Source: an uncultured Bacteroides sp. (GTDB lineage Bacteria; Bacteroidota; Bacteroidia; Cytophagales; Cyclobacteriaceae). Taken from it: 64,000 nucleotides of DNA. The notes beneath the pieces were generated by a model. It had not been told where the DNA came from, searched no databases, and saw only the letters and a list, made by a program, of their open reading frames with translations. How positions within the stretch are numbered: the stretch's first letter is position 1; each line of letters starts with the position of its first letter. Location of the stretch: NCBI GenBank assembly GCA_902168185.1, contig CABHOV010000089.1, positions 62,001 to 126,000 on the forward strand. The letters run 5' to 3'. Made by a program: the position numbers and the translations under genes. Below are positions 42,861-52,500 of the stretch, one piece after another.

Positions 42861-45335
42861 ATGCGGAAAATATTTATACTTCTACTGCTCGCTTTACCTA
42901 TAATTGTTATAGGGCAAAGAAAAAAAGATAAAGACCAACCTGTTCCTCCTTCAGCCAGTTCTTCGATTGAATTGAAAGTAAACGGCTTGAAAAAATATCC
43001 CGGCTATATTGAATTCTACTATGATGAAGGTGAGGACAAGATATGGCTGTTGATTGACAAGCTTAATACTGAATTTCTATATATAGAATCACTGACAGCA
43101 GGTGTAGGCTCCAATGATATAGGGTTGGATCGAAATCAACTGGGACGTGAGCGGGTTGTGCGTTTCGAGCGAAGAGGGTCAAAAGTGTTGATGATCGAAC
43201 CGAACACTTTCTACAGAGCAATCAGCAATAATGCGTTGGAACGGAAAGCTGTGAGAGAATCTTTTGCTGAATCTGTTCTATGGGGATTTACAATAGCAGC
43301 CGAAGACAACGGAAAAATATTGGTAGACGCTACTGATTTCTTTTTACAAGATGTTCATGATGTAATTGGAACACTGCGCTCGACACAACAAGGCAATTAT
43401 GGTCTTGATAAATCGCGAAGCGCTTTCTATCCGGAACGCATTCGTAACTTTCCTCTTAATGCTGAGTTTGAAGTAACGCTTACCTTCACAGGACAGCCTT
43501 CCGGAAGCTATATCCGCAGTGTGGCGCCAACACCGGGCAGTGTTACTATACGCGAACATTTTTCTTTCGTTCAGTTACCGGATAACAACTACAAGCCCCG
43601 GAAGTTTGATCCGCGTGCTGGCTACTTTACCACATCTTATTATGACTACGCTACACCGATCAGTGAGCCAATCGAAAAAAGATTTATAAACCGTCATCGT
43701 CTCGAAAAGAAGGATCCTTCAGCAACTCTGAGTGAAGCGGTGGAACCAATTATATACTATATGGATCCCGGTGCGCCAGAACCTATACGTTCAGCATTGA
43801 TAGACGGAGCAAAATGGTGGAACCAGGCATTTGAAGCAGCAGGGTATAAAGATGCATTTCGTGTAGAACTGCTGCCCGAAGATGCTGATCCGATGGACGT
43901 TCGGTATAATGTTATCAACTGGGTTCATCGTTCGACGCGTGGCTGGTCATATGGTGCTTCCGTTACAGATCCGCGTACTGGTGAGATTATTAAAGGACAC
44001 GTTACACTTGGATCATTGCGTGTGCGTCAGGATTTTCTGATCGCAGAAGGACTGCTTGCACCGTATGAAGAAGGGAAGCCGGTAAATAAAGCTATGGAAG
44101 AAATGGCACTGGCGCGTTTACGACAGTTAGCGGCACATGAGATCGGGCATACACTCGGACTTGCACATGCCTATACTTCCAGTACAGAGAATCTGGCTTC
44201 GGTAATGGACTATCCTCATCCGGTTACGAGTATAGTAAATGGAAAGATAGATTTGTCGAATGCGTATGATGCAAAAATCGGTGCGTTCGATAAAGTGTCC
44301 ATCACCTATGGCTACCAGGATTTTGCTGAGGGTATAGATGAAGACAAAGCACTCGATGCTATCATTCAGAATTCTCTTAAAGCAGGCCTTACGTTTTTAT
44401 CAGATCAGGATGCACGTCCTTTGGGAGGTGCTCATCCCTATGCACACTTGTGGGACAACGGTGCCGATGCTACTGATGAATTGAACCACGTATTACAAGT
44501 GCGATCTATAGCCTTGAAGAATTTTGGAGAACGAAATATTAAGCCACATTCACCTATGGCTACGCTGGAGGAAGTATTGGTTCCTATATATTTATTTCAT
44601 CGCTACCAGGTTGAATCTGCAGTAAAAGTAGTAGGCGGTCTAAATTATCGTTATGCGCTTAGAGGTGATGGCCAACCGGTAGCAAATTTACTTCCGCCAC
44701 TGCAACAGACAAAGGCTTTGGATGCATTATTAAAAACTGTTGAACCTATATCGCTGATGCTTCCTGAAAATTTACTCAAGAGTATACCTCCGCGCCCCAT
44801 CGGTTATCAGCGCCATCGTGAGTTGACCAATGGAAAGACCGGGTTGACGTTCGATCCGTTAGCATTGGCAGAGACCGCTGCTGATATGACCTATAGCTTA
44901 ATGTTACACCCCGCACGCGCCAACAGGTTGGTGGAGCATCATGCACGCGATATAAATCAACCCAGTCTGGAAAGCGTTCTCGATAAAATGATAGCACGTT
45001 CATTTAAACTTATACCGCAACCAGGCTATGAAGGCGCTGTGCTGATGAGTATAGATGGAGCGCTGTTCTCGAATTTGGCAAAGCTTGCATCTTCAAAAGA
45101 TGCATCGTTGCCGGCACGTGCTATAACTTCGTTGAAGCTTGATCAATTGAAAGCGTGGCTTAAACAAAAAGGTCCACTAACGGCAAATGAAGAGTGGAAA
45201 GCATTCTATAGCTATACCGCTTCGCTCATTGAAAAATTGCAAAGTAATCCCGAAGAGTTTAAAGCTGATTATCCTTTGGATGCGCCTCCAGGCATGCCCA
45301 TCGGAGCCCTTGATATGGATTTCTGCGGAAATTAG
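42861..45335 (+). CDS. Exported zinc-dependent metalloprotease (DUF5117/DUF5118 type)
   Basis: An 824-residue protein with a signal peptide (IFILLLLALPIIVIG-Q). Its N-terminal half corresponds to the DUF5118/DUF5117 region (LLIDKLNTEFLYIESLTAGV, RFERRGSKVLMIEPN). A metzincin-like active site HEIGHTLGLAHAY lies at residues 426-438: His, Glu, His, Gly, His, as in H-E-x-x-H-x-x-G-x-x-H, and MDYPHP follows as a Met-turn candidate. It is likely periplasmic or exported and its substrates are unknown. It sits between an alpha-2-macroglobulin gene, whose product would trap proteases, and pbpC. Confidence 0.9.
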   Translation: MRKIFILLLLALPIIVIGQRKKDKDQPVPPSASSSIELKVNGLKKYPGYIEFYYDEGEDKIWLLIDKLNTEFLYIESLTAGVGSNDIGLDRNQLGRERVVRFERRGSKVLMIEPNTFYRAISNNALERKAVRESFAESVLWGFTIAAEDNGKILVDATDFFLQDVHDVIGTLRSTQQGNYGLDKSRSAFYPERIRNFPLNAEFEVTLTFTGQPSGSYIRSVAPTPGSVTIREHFSFVQLPDNNYKPRKFDPRAGYFTTSYYDYATPISEPIEKRFINRHRLEKKDPSATLSEAVEPIIYYMDPGAPEPIRSALIDGAKWWNQAFEAAGYKDAFRVELLPEDADPMDVRYNVINWVHRSTRGWSYGASVTDPRTGEIIKGHVTLGSLRVRQDFLIAEGLLAPYEEGKPVNKAMEEMALARLRQLAAHEIGHTLGLAHAYTSSTENLASVMDYPHPVTSIVNGKIDLSNAYDAKIGAFDKVSITYGYQDFAEGIDEDKALDAIIQNSLKAGLTFLSDQDARPLGGAHPYAHLWDNGADATDELNHVLQVRSIALKNFGERNIKPHSPMATLEEVLVPIYLFHRYQVESAVKVVGGLNYRYALRGDGQPVANLLPPLQQTKALDALLKTVEPISLMLPENLLKSIPPRPIGYQRHRELTNGKTGLTFDPLALAETAADMTYSLMLHPARANRLVEHHARDINQPSLESVLDKMIARSFKLIPQPGYEGAVLMSIDGALFSNLAKLASSKDASLPARAITSLKLDQLKAWLKQKGPLTANEEWKAFYSYTASLIEKLQSNPEEFKADYPLDAPPGMPIGALDMDFCGN

Positions 45336-45356
45336 CAGTCCAATATATTATTTACG

Positions 45357-45400
45357 AAAATCTGCATGCATTGAAAAGTATTTCCGGGCATGCAGATTTT
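45357..45400 (+). terminator. Hairpin after the metalloprotease gene
   Basis: AAAATCTGCATGC (45357-45369) and GCATGCAGATTTT (45388-45400) are perfect 13-base inverted copies, ending in TTTT followed by AATAAATAAAT. Probably a terminator between the metalloprotease and pbpC, so pbpC may need its own promoter. Confidence 0.65.
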
Positions 45401-45471
45401 AATAAATAAATCCCCTCAAAAAATCCTCGGTATAGAGACGCTACCACCTGCTTTTTTAATTTTGTACCTGC

Positions 45472-47847
45472 ATGTCGAGGAAGATAAAGATCAGGATAGG
45501 GTTGGCTTTGCTCGTTATCGGGTTGACAGTATATTATTTTTCATTACCGTCTCGTCTCTTTACCGATCCATATTCTACTGTACTCGAAGCGTCCAATGGT
45601 GAATTGCTCAGCGCGGCCATTGCTCGCGATGGACAATGGCGATTCCCGATTGTTGATTCTGTGCCTGATAAATTTGCAGAGGCAATCATCACGTATGAAG
45701 ACAAGCGTTTTCGAAGTCATCCAGGGGTAGATATACTTTCATTAGGCCGCGCATTCAGACAAAATATAGCAGCCAGAAGTATAGTGAGTGGAGGCAGTAC
45801 ACTCAGCATGCAGGTCATCCGTCTTTCCCGCAAGGGCGAATCAAGAACTGTTCTTGAGAAAATCATTGAAATTATACTCGCCACACGATTAGAACTTCGC
45901 TATAGCAAAGATGAAATTCTGGCCCTATATGCTTCGCATGCTCCGTTCGGAGGCAATGTAGTGGGCATTGAAGCTGCATGCTGGCGATACTTTGGCAGAG
46001 ATGCGAGAGAGCTGTCTTGGGGAGAAGCAAGTTTGCTGGCTGTGTTACCCAACGCTCCATCCTTAATTCACCCTGGAAAAAACAGAAACCTGTTGAAGAC
46101 AAAGCGTGATAAGCTGTTGGATAAATTACTAGCTATAGGGAAGATCGATACGTTTACCTGTGCGCTCTCGAAAGAAGAACCGATACCAGATGAACCTCAA
46201 ACTTTGCCACGTGCAGCAAAGCATTTGTTGGTTCGTATGCAAGCGGAAGGTCATGCTGAAAAGAAAATACAATCAACGCTTAATTATAGTCTGCAGCTAC
46301 GCATTGAGCAAATTCTGAATGATCATCATCAACGTTTGACGGGAAATAAAATACATCATGCCGCTGCGATTGTGGCGGATGTTAAAACTGGAAACGTAGT
46401 CGCCTATATCGGTAATGTATCCAATGGTATAAATTATAGGGGTGATGATGTTGACGTAATCACGGCACCCAGAAGTACGGGCAGTATTCTAAAACCATTT
46501 CTATATGCAGCGATGCTGGAAGAAGGCAAGATGCTACCCAAAACATTGCTACCCGATGTCCCGATTTTTATCAACGGTTTTGCGCCAAAGAATTTCTCGA
46601 AAGATTATGATGGTGCCGTGCCTGCTGATAAAGCTTTGATTCGTTCGCTAAATATCCCTGCGGTATATATGTTGCGGGAATACCGATATGAAAAATTTCA
46701 TTCACTGCTAAAATCAGTGGGAATGACGACACTTCGTTATCCTCCGGATCATTATGGATTGTCGTTGATTCTGGGAGGAGGTGAAGGCACACTGTGGGAT
46801 ATAGCCGGTATGTATGCTTCCATGGCGCGCACGTTGAATAATTACTCTGAACATCCCGGGAAGAATAGGTATGACCGAAATGATTTTCATCCACTACAGT
46901 ATGCAAGGGCTACAGCCGACTCTGCCCAAACTATAGCAAAAGGTATAGATCTCGAAACGTCATCCTATATGAGTGCCGCTTCAATCTATCAGACGTTTGA
47001 TGCTTTGAAAGAATTATACCGACCAGGCGAAGAATCGGGCTGGCGTTATTTCAACAGTGCAAAGAAAATCGCCTGGAAGACCGGGACAAGTTTTGGCTTT
47101 CGCGATGGATGGGCTGTAGGTGTGACTCCGGATTATGTAGTAGGTATATGGGTTGGCAATGCGGATGGCGAAGGTCGCCCGGGACTTACCGGCACAGATG
47201 CTGCTGCTCCTATACTGTTTGATATATTCTCGCAGCTACCCGGACAAAAGTGGTTTCAGTTGCCGAAAATGGAAATGGAGAAAATTACAGTGTGTGCTCG
47301 AAGCGGTTATCGCAATAGTGCGCTATGTGATGAAATCGATACGGTACTCGTTACAAAAAACGGACTGCAAAGCATAGCCTGCCCGTTGCACCGCAAAATC
47401 CATCTCTCTCCCGATAGGAGATATAGGGTGCACAGTGCCTGTAGTCCTATTGATCAAATGGCATCGGTGAACTGGTTCGTACTTCCACCGGTACAAGAGT
47501 ACTACTATAAACCAAAGAATATATCCTATCGCACATTACCTCCGTTTCGAAAAGATTGTCAGTCGTCTTTTAATTTGGTTGCAATGGATTTAATATACCC
47601 TAAACCCAATGCGCGCATTTTTATACCACGCGATCTGGATGGTAAAATGGGGGATGCTGTTTTCGAACTTGCGCATCGCAATAGCAGCATAACGGTATAT
47701 TGGCACCTTGACGGTATATATATAGGGAGCACCAAAAAGAACCACCACCTCATTGTAAACCCTGAGCAAGGCAAGCATACGCTTACCGTCATGGACGAAA
47801 ACGGAGAAGTTCTGGAGCAGAATTTTGAGGTTTTATCAAAAATGTAA
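45472..47847 (+). CDS. pbpC: Penicillin-binding protein 1C
   Basis: A 791-residue bifunctional class A PBP. The N-terminal membrane anchor (LALLVIGLTVYYFSL) is followed by a glycosyltransferase GT51 domain with YEDKRFRSHPGVDI and GGSTLSMQVIRLSRK. The transpeptidase has SILKPFLYA (S-x-x-K) and WKTGTSFGFRDGWAVG (K-T-G). The C-terminal extension contains a BiPBP-like domain (ITVYWHLDGIYIGST) as in PBP1C. It assembles peptidoglycan outside the inner membrane. The pairing with alpha-2-macroglobulin is conserved in other phyla and suggests a shared envelope-repair role. Confidence 0.93.
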   Translation: MSRKIKIRIGLALLVIGLTVYYFSLPSRLFTDPYSTVLEASNGELLSAAIARDGQWRFPIVDSVPDKFAEAIITYEDKRFRSHPGVDILSLGRAFRQNIAARSIVSGGSTLSMQVIRLSRKGESRTVLEKIIEIILATRLELRYSKDEILALYASHAPFGGNVVGIEAACWRYFGRDARELSWGEASLLAVLPNAPSLIHPGKNRNLLKTKRDKLLDKLLAIGKIDTFTCALSKEEPIPDEPQTLPRAAKHLLVRMQAEGHAEKKIQSTLNYSLQLRIEQILNDHHQRLTGNKIHHAAAIVADVKTGNVVAYIGNVSNGINYRGDDVDVITAPRSTGSILKPFLYAAMLEEGKMLPKTLLPDVPIFINGFAPKNFSKDYDGAVPADKALIRSLNIPAVYMLREYRYEKFHSLLKSVGMTTLRYPPDHYGLSLILGGGEGTLWDIAGMYASMARTLNNYSEHPGKNRYDRNDFHPLQYARATADSAQTIAKGIDLETSSYMSAASIYQTFDALKELYRPGEESGWRYFNSAKKIAWKTGTSFGFRDGWAVGVTPDYVVGIWVGNADGEGRPGLTGTDAAAPILFDIFSQLPGQKWFQLPKMEMEKITVCARSGYRNSALCDEIDTVLVTKNGLQSIACPLHRKIHLSPDRRYRVHSACSPIDQMASVNWFVLPPVQEYYYKPKNISYRTLPPFRKDCQSSFNLVAMDLIYPKPNARIFIPRDLDGKMGDAVFELAHRNSSITVYWHLDGIYIGSTKKNHHLIVNPEQGKHTLTVMDENGEVLEQNFEVLSKM

Positions 47848-47930
47848 GCTCTTGATAAGTAGGGCCTTAATTGCTTTTTGTTAAATCTTTGCTAAATTCG
47901 TATCAAGAACCTAAAAAAAACCAGTGTGTC

Positions 47931-49166
47931 ATGAAGACCCTTAGATTTTTTGCACTGGTAGGCATTTTTTCTGTGTTATACACAATGCAGCCTACCGCAG
48001 CCTCGCGTCCGGATCAAGCCGAACTGGACGAGTTTCAAAACTATGTCGTTATAGGAGCTTTCAAGTACTATAGAAATGCAGTACGCTTCAGCGATCATGC
48101 ACATGCCTTGAGTCTCAACGCGAAGTATGAGAAGAACTCTGTTCGCAATCTATACTATGTATATGTTCTAGGAACGAATGATCGAAACGTAGCCATAGAG
48201 GAGGCGAAGAGACTTCGGGCTGAATCCGAGTTTACCGATACCTGGGTATATAGTGGTTCTTTCAATAAAGAGACTGTATCGGGTACAACAGCAGTAGCAT
48301 CTGCAGACATTAATCCGGTAACAGATCAAAAGATTGAAACGGTCTCAACAAAAGATCAACCTTCGGAAACAGCTCCAAGCGTAGCAACCACAACGCCACC
48401 CGCACAAGAAACTCCCGTTGAAACATCAACTGCTAAGTCGGCCGAACTCGATAATGGCGTTGCAGGAAAAAACTTCCTTTTCAAACTATATCGTGCTGTT
48501 GACAATAATGCCGTAGAGGGCGATGTTGATGCGATTGATGTTGACCGTACTCGGAAAATGGGAAGCTATAAAGGTAATGCACCGGTAAAGGTTGCCGATC
48601 CGCTGAGTAAGACCGATAGCGTTTTACTGGTATGCGAAGTTTTTGGGTATAGGAAAGTCCAGCGGCAAATTAATTACAACACACCACAGGGTGAAGGTAT
48701 AGAAGTAAATGGTGAAGGAGAAGTAGTCGTGCCTTTTGAATTAATGCGACTCAAGAAAGGCGATATAGCGGTTATGTACAATGTATACTTCTATAAAGAT
48801 GCCGCCATCATGCGCCCGGAGTCCCGGTATGAAGTAACCAGTTTACTGAACATGTTAAATGAAAACACCAAGTATAAAATTCGGATTCACGGCCATACCA
48901 ACGGTGGGGCTAGTGGTAAGATTATTTCCAGACCGAAAGAGAGCGAAGACTTCTTCTCATTGACCGGTGCTCAGGAGGGAATTGGAACTGCTAAAAAATT
49001 ATCTGAAGAACGTGGACAAATTATCTTCGATTACCTGGTGAAGAATGGTATTGATCCTTCACGGATGCAAATAAAAGCATGGGGCGGTAAACGTCCGATT
49101 CACGATAAGAACAGCACTCGCGCACAGGAAAACGTGCGGGTCGAAATTGAGATACTCGAAGAGTAG
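47931..49166 (+). CDS. SPOR/OmpA-domain envelope protein
   Basis: A 411-residue exported protein. The signal peptide (FFALVGIFSVLYTMQPTAAS) is followed by a SPOR-like domain, residues about 30-110 (NYVVIGAFKYYRNAVRF, then YYVYVLGTND and TWVYSGSF), which binds denuded peptidoglycan. A Thr/Pro/Glu-rich linker and a middle beta-domain follow. A C-terminal OmpA-like peptidoglycan-binding domain has KIRIHGHTNG and MQIKAWGGKRPIHDKN. The frame opens at 47871, but ATG 47931 gives the signal peptide. It is separate from pbpC by a short gap and may share its envelope theme. Confidence 0.85.
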   Translation: MKTLRFFALVGIFSVLYTMQPTAASRPDQAELDEFQNYVVIGAFKYYRNAVRFSDHAHALSLNAKYEKNSVRNLYYVYVLGTNDRNVAIEEAKRLRAESEFTDTWVYSGSFNKETVSGTTAVASADINPVTDQKIETVSTKDQPSETAPSVATTTPPAQETPVETSTAKSAELDNGVAGKNFLFKLYRAVDNNAVEGDVDAIDVDRTRKMGSYKGNAPVKVADPLSKTDSVLLVCEVFGYRKVQRQINYNTPQGEGIEVNGEGEVVVPFELMRLKKGDIAVMYNVYFYKDAAIMRPESRYEVTSLLNMLNENTKYKIRIHGHTNGGASGKIISRPKESEDFFSLTGAQEGIGTAKKLSEERGQIIFDYLVKNGIDPSRMQIKAWGGKRPIHDKNSTRAQENVRVEIEILEE

Positions 49167-49174
49167 AGTAATGA

Positions 49175-49239
49175 TTATAGGTTATCCATCAATCGTCATT
49201 GGAGAAACCACCGTATAACGATTAACGGATAACCTATAA
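49175..49239. repeat. Inverted repeat between convergent genes
   Basis: TTATAGGTTATCC (49175-49187) and GGATAACCTATAA (49227-49239) are perfect 13-base inverted copies. An inner AATCGT / AACGATT pair adds further complementarity. It lies between two convergent genes and could terminate both transcripts, although neither side has a long T-run. Confidence 0.55.
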
Positions 49240-49249
49240 TTTATAGCAA

Positions 49250-50623
49250 CTAACCATTTGTTATAGCTTGCAATACATCATGTTGTGTAATGATGTGTAC
49301 TTTTTCATGATCATCTCTTACAAGAACAGCTTTGTTATCTTTATTCAATAGCGATGATAGAACATCTAATGTACTATCAGGAGCAACGAAGAGCATTGGC
49401 TTGTCCATCACTTCACTCACTTGCTTGGACTGCAGTTGTGGATCCTGAATGATTTTCTCCAACAAGCTGGCTGCACTGACACTTCCTACAAACTGGTTAT
49501 TTTCAGTTACCGGTATTTGATCTATACCTTGCTTATTCATAACCGTAATGGCTTCGCTTACGCGGGATGATTTACCAACGGTAATTAAATTCTCTTTCCC
49601 ATTGCGTGCAACAATGATATCGCGCGCAGAGCCAAAGGAACGTGCTTCGGTGAAACCATGATCTTTCATCCACTGGTCGTTATATACTTTGGCCAGGTAA
49701 CGCGTGCCATGATCGGGTAGAAGAATTACCATGATGTCATCTTTTTTAAGATGCTCACGCGCATATTCCAAGGCGCCATGTAATGCAGAGCCGCTGGACC
49801 ATCCTACAAATAAACCTTCCTCGCGGGAAAGTCTGCGGGCAGCAACAGCACCATCTTTATCCGTTACCTTAATGAAAGTATCAATCACATCGAAGTTAAC
49901 ATTCTTCGGAAGTATATCTTCACCGAAACCTTCGGTGAGGTAAGGGTATATTTCGTTCTCATCAAATATACCGGTCTCTTTATACTTCTTGAAAACAGAT
50001 CCGTATGTATCTATACCTACCGTAACTAGCGCAGGATTTTGTTCTTTCAAATACTTGGCCGTACCACACATCGAACCGCCTGTACCTACCGTTGCAACAT
50101 AGTGCGTGATTTTGCCTTCTGTCTGTTTCCAGATTTCAGGGCCGGTCGTTTCATAATGTGCAGCCGCGTTGGAAGGGTTGTCGTATTGATTCGGATATAT
50201 TGAATTCGGAATTTCTTTATTCAGCTTGCGCGCTATAGAATAGTACGAACGTGGATCATCGGGTTCAACATTGGTAGGACATACAATAACTTCTGCACCC
50301 ACCGCCCTGAGAATATTTATTTTTTCCTGCGACTGTTTATCCGCCATGGTAAAAATGCAACGATAGCCTTTCGCAATAGCGGCCAAAGCAAGTCCCATCC
50401 CGGTGTTACCGGAAGTTCCTTCAATGATAGTTCCCCCTGGTTTCAGAAGGCCAGCCTTCTCGGCATCCTCTACCATTTTAATGGCCATGCGGTCTTTGGT
50501 AGAGTTACCCGGATTGAAGTATTCAACCTTTGCCAGGATGGTTCCCTGTATACCTTTGTTAACTTTATTAAGTCTTACCAGTGGTGTGTTACCAATGGTT
50601 TCTATAATTGAATTGTAGATCAT
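49250..50623 (-). CDS. PLP-dependent cysteine/cystathionine synthase with C-terminal CBS domains
   Basis: The 457-residue protein combines a fold-type II PLP domain (about 1-320) with two CBS domains (about 335-457, ending IITQHDVLQAITNG). The PLP lysine lies in FNPGNSTKDRMAIKM, and TSGNTGMGLALAA binds the substrate carboxylate or PLP phosphate. This architecture matches bacterial cystathionine beta-synthases and CBS-type cysteine synthases, whose CBS pair senses a nucleotide or AdoMet. Sequence alone does not decide between the two reactions. The start at 50623 is preferred over the longer frame; a TAATTTTG box lies at 50645-50652. Confidence 0.88.
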   Translation of the reverse strand: MIYNSIIETIGNTPLVRLNKVNKGIQGTILAKVEYFNPGNSTKDRMAIKMVEDAEKAGLLKPGGTIIEGTSGNTGMGLALAAIAKGYRCIFTMADKQSQEKINILRAVGAEVIVCPTNVEPDDPRSYYSIARKLNKEIPNSIYPNQYDNPSNAAAHYETTGPEIWKQTEGKITHYVATVGTGGSMCGTAKYLKEQNPALVTVGIDTYGSVFKKYKETGIFDENEIYPYLTEGFGEDILPKNVNFDVIDTFIKVTDKDGAVAARRLSREEGLFVGWSSGSALHGALEYAREHLKKDDIMVILLPDHGTRYLAKVYNDQWMKDHGFTEARSFGSARDIIVARNGKENLITVGKSSRVSEAITVMNKQGIDQIPVTENNQFVGSVSAASLLEKIIQDPQLQSKQVSEVMDKPMLFVAPDSTLDVLSSLLNKDNKAVLVRDDHEKVHIITQHDVLQAITNG

Positions 50624-50644
50624 TCGAGCGTATTTTAAAGTGAT

Positions 50645-50652
50645 CAAAATTA
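50645..50652 (-). promoter_or_regulatory. -7 box upstream of the CBS-domain synthase gene
   Basis: TAATTTTG on the minus strand fits TAnnTTTG, 21 bases before the ATG. No TTTG at -33 was found. Confidence 0.4.
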
Positions 50653-50759
50653 CAAAAAAAAGACTTGGGATCAGGCCTTAGACATGTAGATACTTGACAC
50701 GGAACACGAGCCTGTGGATTGATTTGCGCTATGCAGCTATAGCTGCATCAGAGTGTTGC

Positions 50760-51560
50760 TCATCCAAGATTTCCGCCAATCCTGCTATAGATTTTAGCAG
50801 GTTGCCACGTTAAAGGTTTGCCCAAATACATTCTGCTGCTTTTCATGTATTCTTTGAACCCGAGGTCTGTGAGCAATTGCGTTGCATGGATATTGATTTC
50901 AGGGAAAGCAGCTTTTGTTATTCCGGAAGCGTGCTTGAATTGTATCAGGCTAGCGGCAGCTGGTTCATCCCGTGCGATGATGGGGCCTTCCTGTAAAGTA
51001 GGTATATAGTATCCTTGAATTGTATTTTGATCAACAACGATTCTGGTCTCATTCAGATGCGGAATAATAAGCTTCGAACGATCTTCCCCGGAAATTTCGT
51101 AATCAAATTTTAGTAACTCATTTTTAAAGTTTGCCTGATAGAGAAGTACAGAAGGAATGTCTTCAAGTATAATTTCTTCATCACGCTTGACGAATATATA
51201 ATTCCCTTCTTTTTTAAAGCCATGCTTTTGATAAACCGGTTCGCCTAAAGCGGTTGCCAGTAATAAGATGGTTTGTACTCCAGGTTTGCCGGCAGCATGA
51301 ATGAGTGCCTGCGTGATGATTGATCCTATACCTTTGTTCCTATACTCTTTGTGTACAATGATGTGTGCTAACCAGGCCGTATGCTGATGTATAATCGTTA
51401 CGCCAACACCTGCTATAACACCACGTTCACTATATTTTACAGGAAAGCAAAAATCCGAATGAAGATAAAATTCAAAGACAGGTGTTAGTGGGTTCCATTC
51501 TTCCGGTTGGAGATCACGAAGCTGAGGAAGATCCTGTTCGGTGAATGCTTCAATCGGCAT
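50760..51560 (-). CDS. GNAT N-acetyltransferase, two-part
   Basis: A 266-residue protein. The N-terminal half is a GNAT domain: HIIVHKEYRNKGIGSIITQAL holds the acetyl-CoA loop, and AKPVYQKHGFKK-type sequence follows (EPVYQKHGFKKEGNYIF). The C-terminal half (about 150-266) has no acetyl-CoA loop but resembles a second, degenerate GNAT-like beta-alpha unit (KAAFPEINIHATQLLTDLGF). Two-unit GNAT proteins of this size are known in Bacteroidota. The substrate is unknown. It lies 12 bases downstream of pyrB and is probably in the same transcript. Confidence 0.83.
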   Translation of the reverse strand: MPIEAFTEQDLPQLRDLQPEEWNPLTPVFEFYLHSDFCFPVKYSERGVIAGVGVTIIHQHTAWLAHIIVHKEYRNKGIGSIITQALIHAAGKPGVQTILLLATALGEPVYQKHGFKKEGNYIFVKRDEEIILEDIPSVLLYQANFKNELLKFDYEISGEDRSKLIIPHLNETRIVVDQNTIQGYYIPTLQEGPIIARDEPAAASLIQFKHASGITKAAFPEINIHATQLLTDLGFKEYMKSSRMYLGKPLTWQPAKIYSRIGGNLG

Positions 51561-51571
51561 GGAGTATATAT

Positions 51572-52495
51572 TTATGGTCTGGCGGCCAGTAAATATAGTA
51601 CAGCCATACGCACCGCTACACCATTCTCAACCTGGTCGAGAATAATGGAATGCTGTGAGTCAGCGGCATCACTGCTTAATTCTACACCGCGGTTGATAGG
51701 GCCCGGGTGCATGATCACGATTTGCTTCTTTAAACTATCCAGTAATTTTTTAGTGATGCCATAGTATAAAGAATACTCGCGTAGCGAAGGGAAGTATTTT
51801 ATCTGCTGGCGTTCAAGCTGAATGCGAAGTACGTTGGCGACATCGCACCATTGGAGTGCTTTGCGTACATCAAACTCCACCTCAACACCAAGTTGTCCTA
51901 TAAATTTTGGAAGTAGTGTTGGCGGTCCGCATACCATCACTTTCGCACCTAACTTTTGCAGGGCGAAAATATTGGAGAGCGCAACGCGTGAATGAAGTAT
52001 ATCTCCAATGATGGCTATCTTTTTTCCGGCAACGGATCCTAGTTTTTCACGAATGGAGAATGCGTCCAGTAGGGCTTGCGTTGGATGCTCATGTGTACCG
52101 TCACCTGCATTTACAATGTTGGCTTTGATATGCTTGGCAAGGTAGTGAGGAGCGCCCGGGCTTGCATGACGCATTACGATCATATCGACCTTCATCGCCA
52201 ATATGTTGTTCACAGTATCGAGGAGCGTTTCGCCTTTCTTTACCGAACTATTAGATGCAGAAAAATTAATCGTATCGGCAGAAAGTCTTTTCTGCGCGAG
52301 CTCAAAGGATAGTCTGGTACGGGTCGAGTTCTCAAAGAATACATTCGCGATGGTGACATCCCGTAAGGAGGGTACCTTTTTTACCGGCCGGTTGATAACT
52401 TCTTTAAAATTATCAGCGGTTTCAAAAATAAGTTCTATGTCTTCTGAAGTGAGGTCCTTAATACCGAGCAGGTGTTTTTGACTGAGTTTCGACAT
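51572..52495 (-). CDS. pyrB: Aspartate carbamoyltransferase catalytic subunit
   Basis: PyrB condenses carbamoyl phosphate and aspartate to N-carbamoyl-aspartate in pyrimidine synthesis. The 307-residue protein has the carbamoyl-phosphate loop FFENSTRTRLSFELAQKRL, KKGETLLDTV, GDGTHEHPTQALLDAFSI and the C-terminal IVMHPGPINRGVE. No pyrI is adjacent. It lies 5 bases after pyrR, so pyrR-pyrB(-GNAT) probably form one operon. Confidence 0.95.
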   Translation of the reverse strand: MSKLSQKHLLGIKDLTSEDIELIFETADNFKEVINRPVKKVPSLRDVTIANVFFENSTRTRLSFELAQKRLSADTINFSASNSSVKKGETLLDTVNNILAMKVDMIVMRHASPGAPHYLAKHIKANIVNAGDGTHEHPTQALLDAFSIREKLGSVAGKKIAIIGDILHSRVALSNIFALQKLGAKVMVCGPPTLLPKFIGQLGVEVEFDVRKALQWCDVANVLRIQLERQQIKYFPSLREYSLYYGITKKLLDSLKKQIVIMHPGPINRGVELSSDAADSQHSIILDQVENGVAVRMAVLYLLAARP

Positions 52496-52500
52496 AGTCC

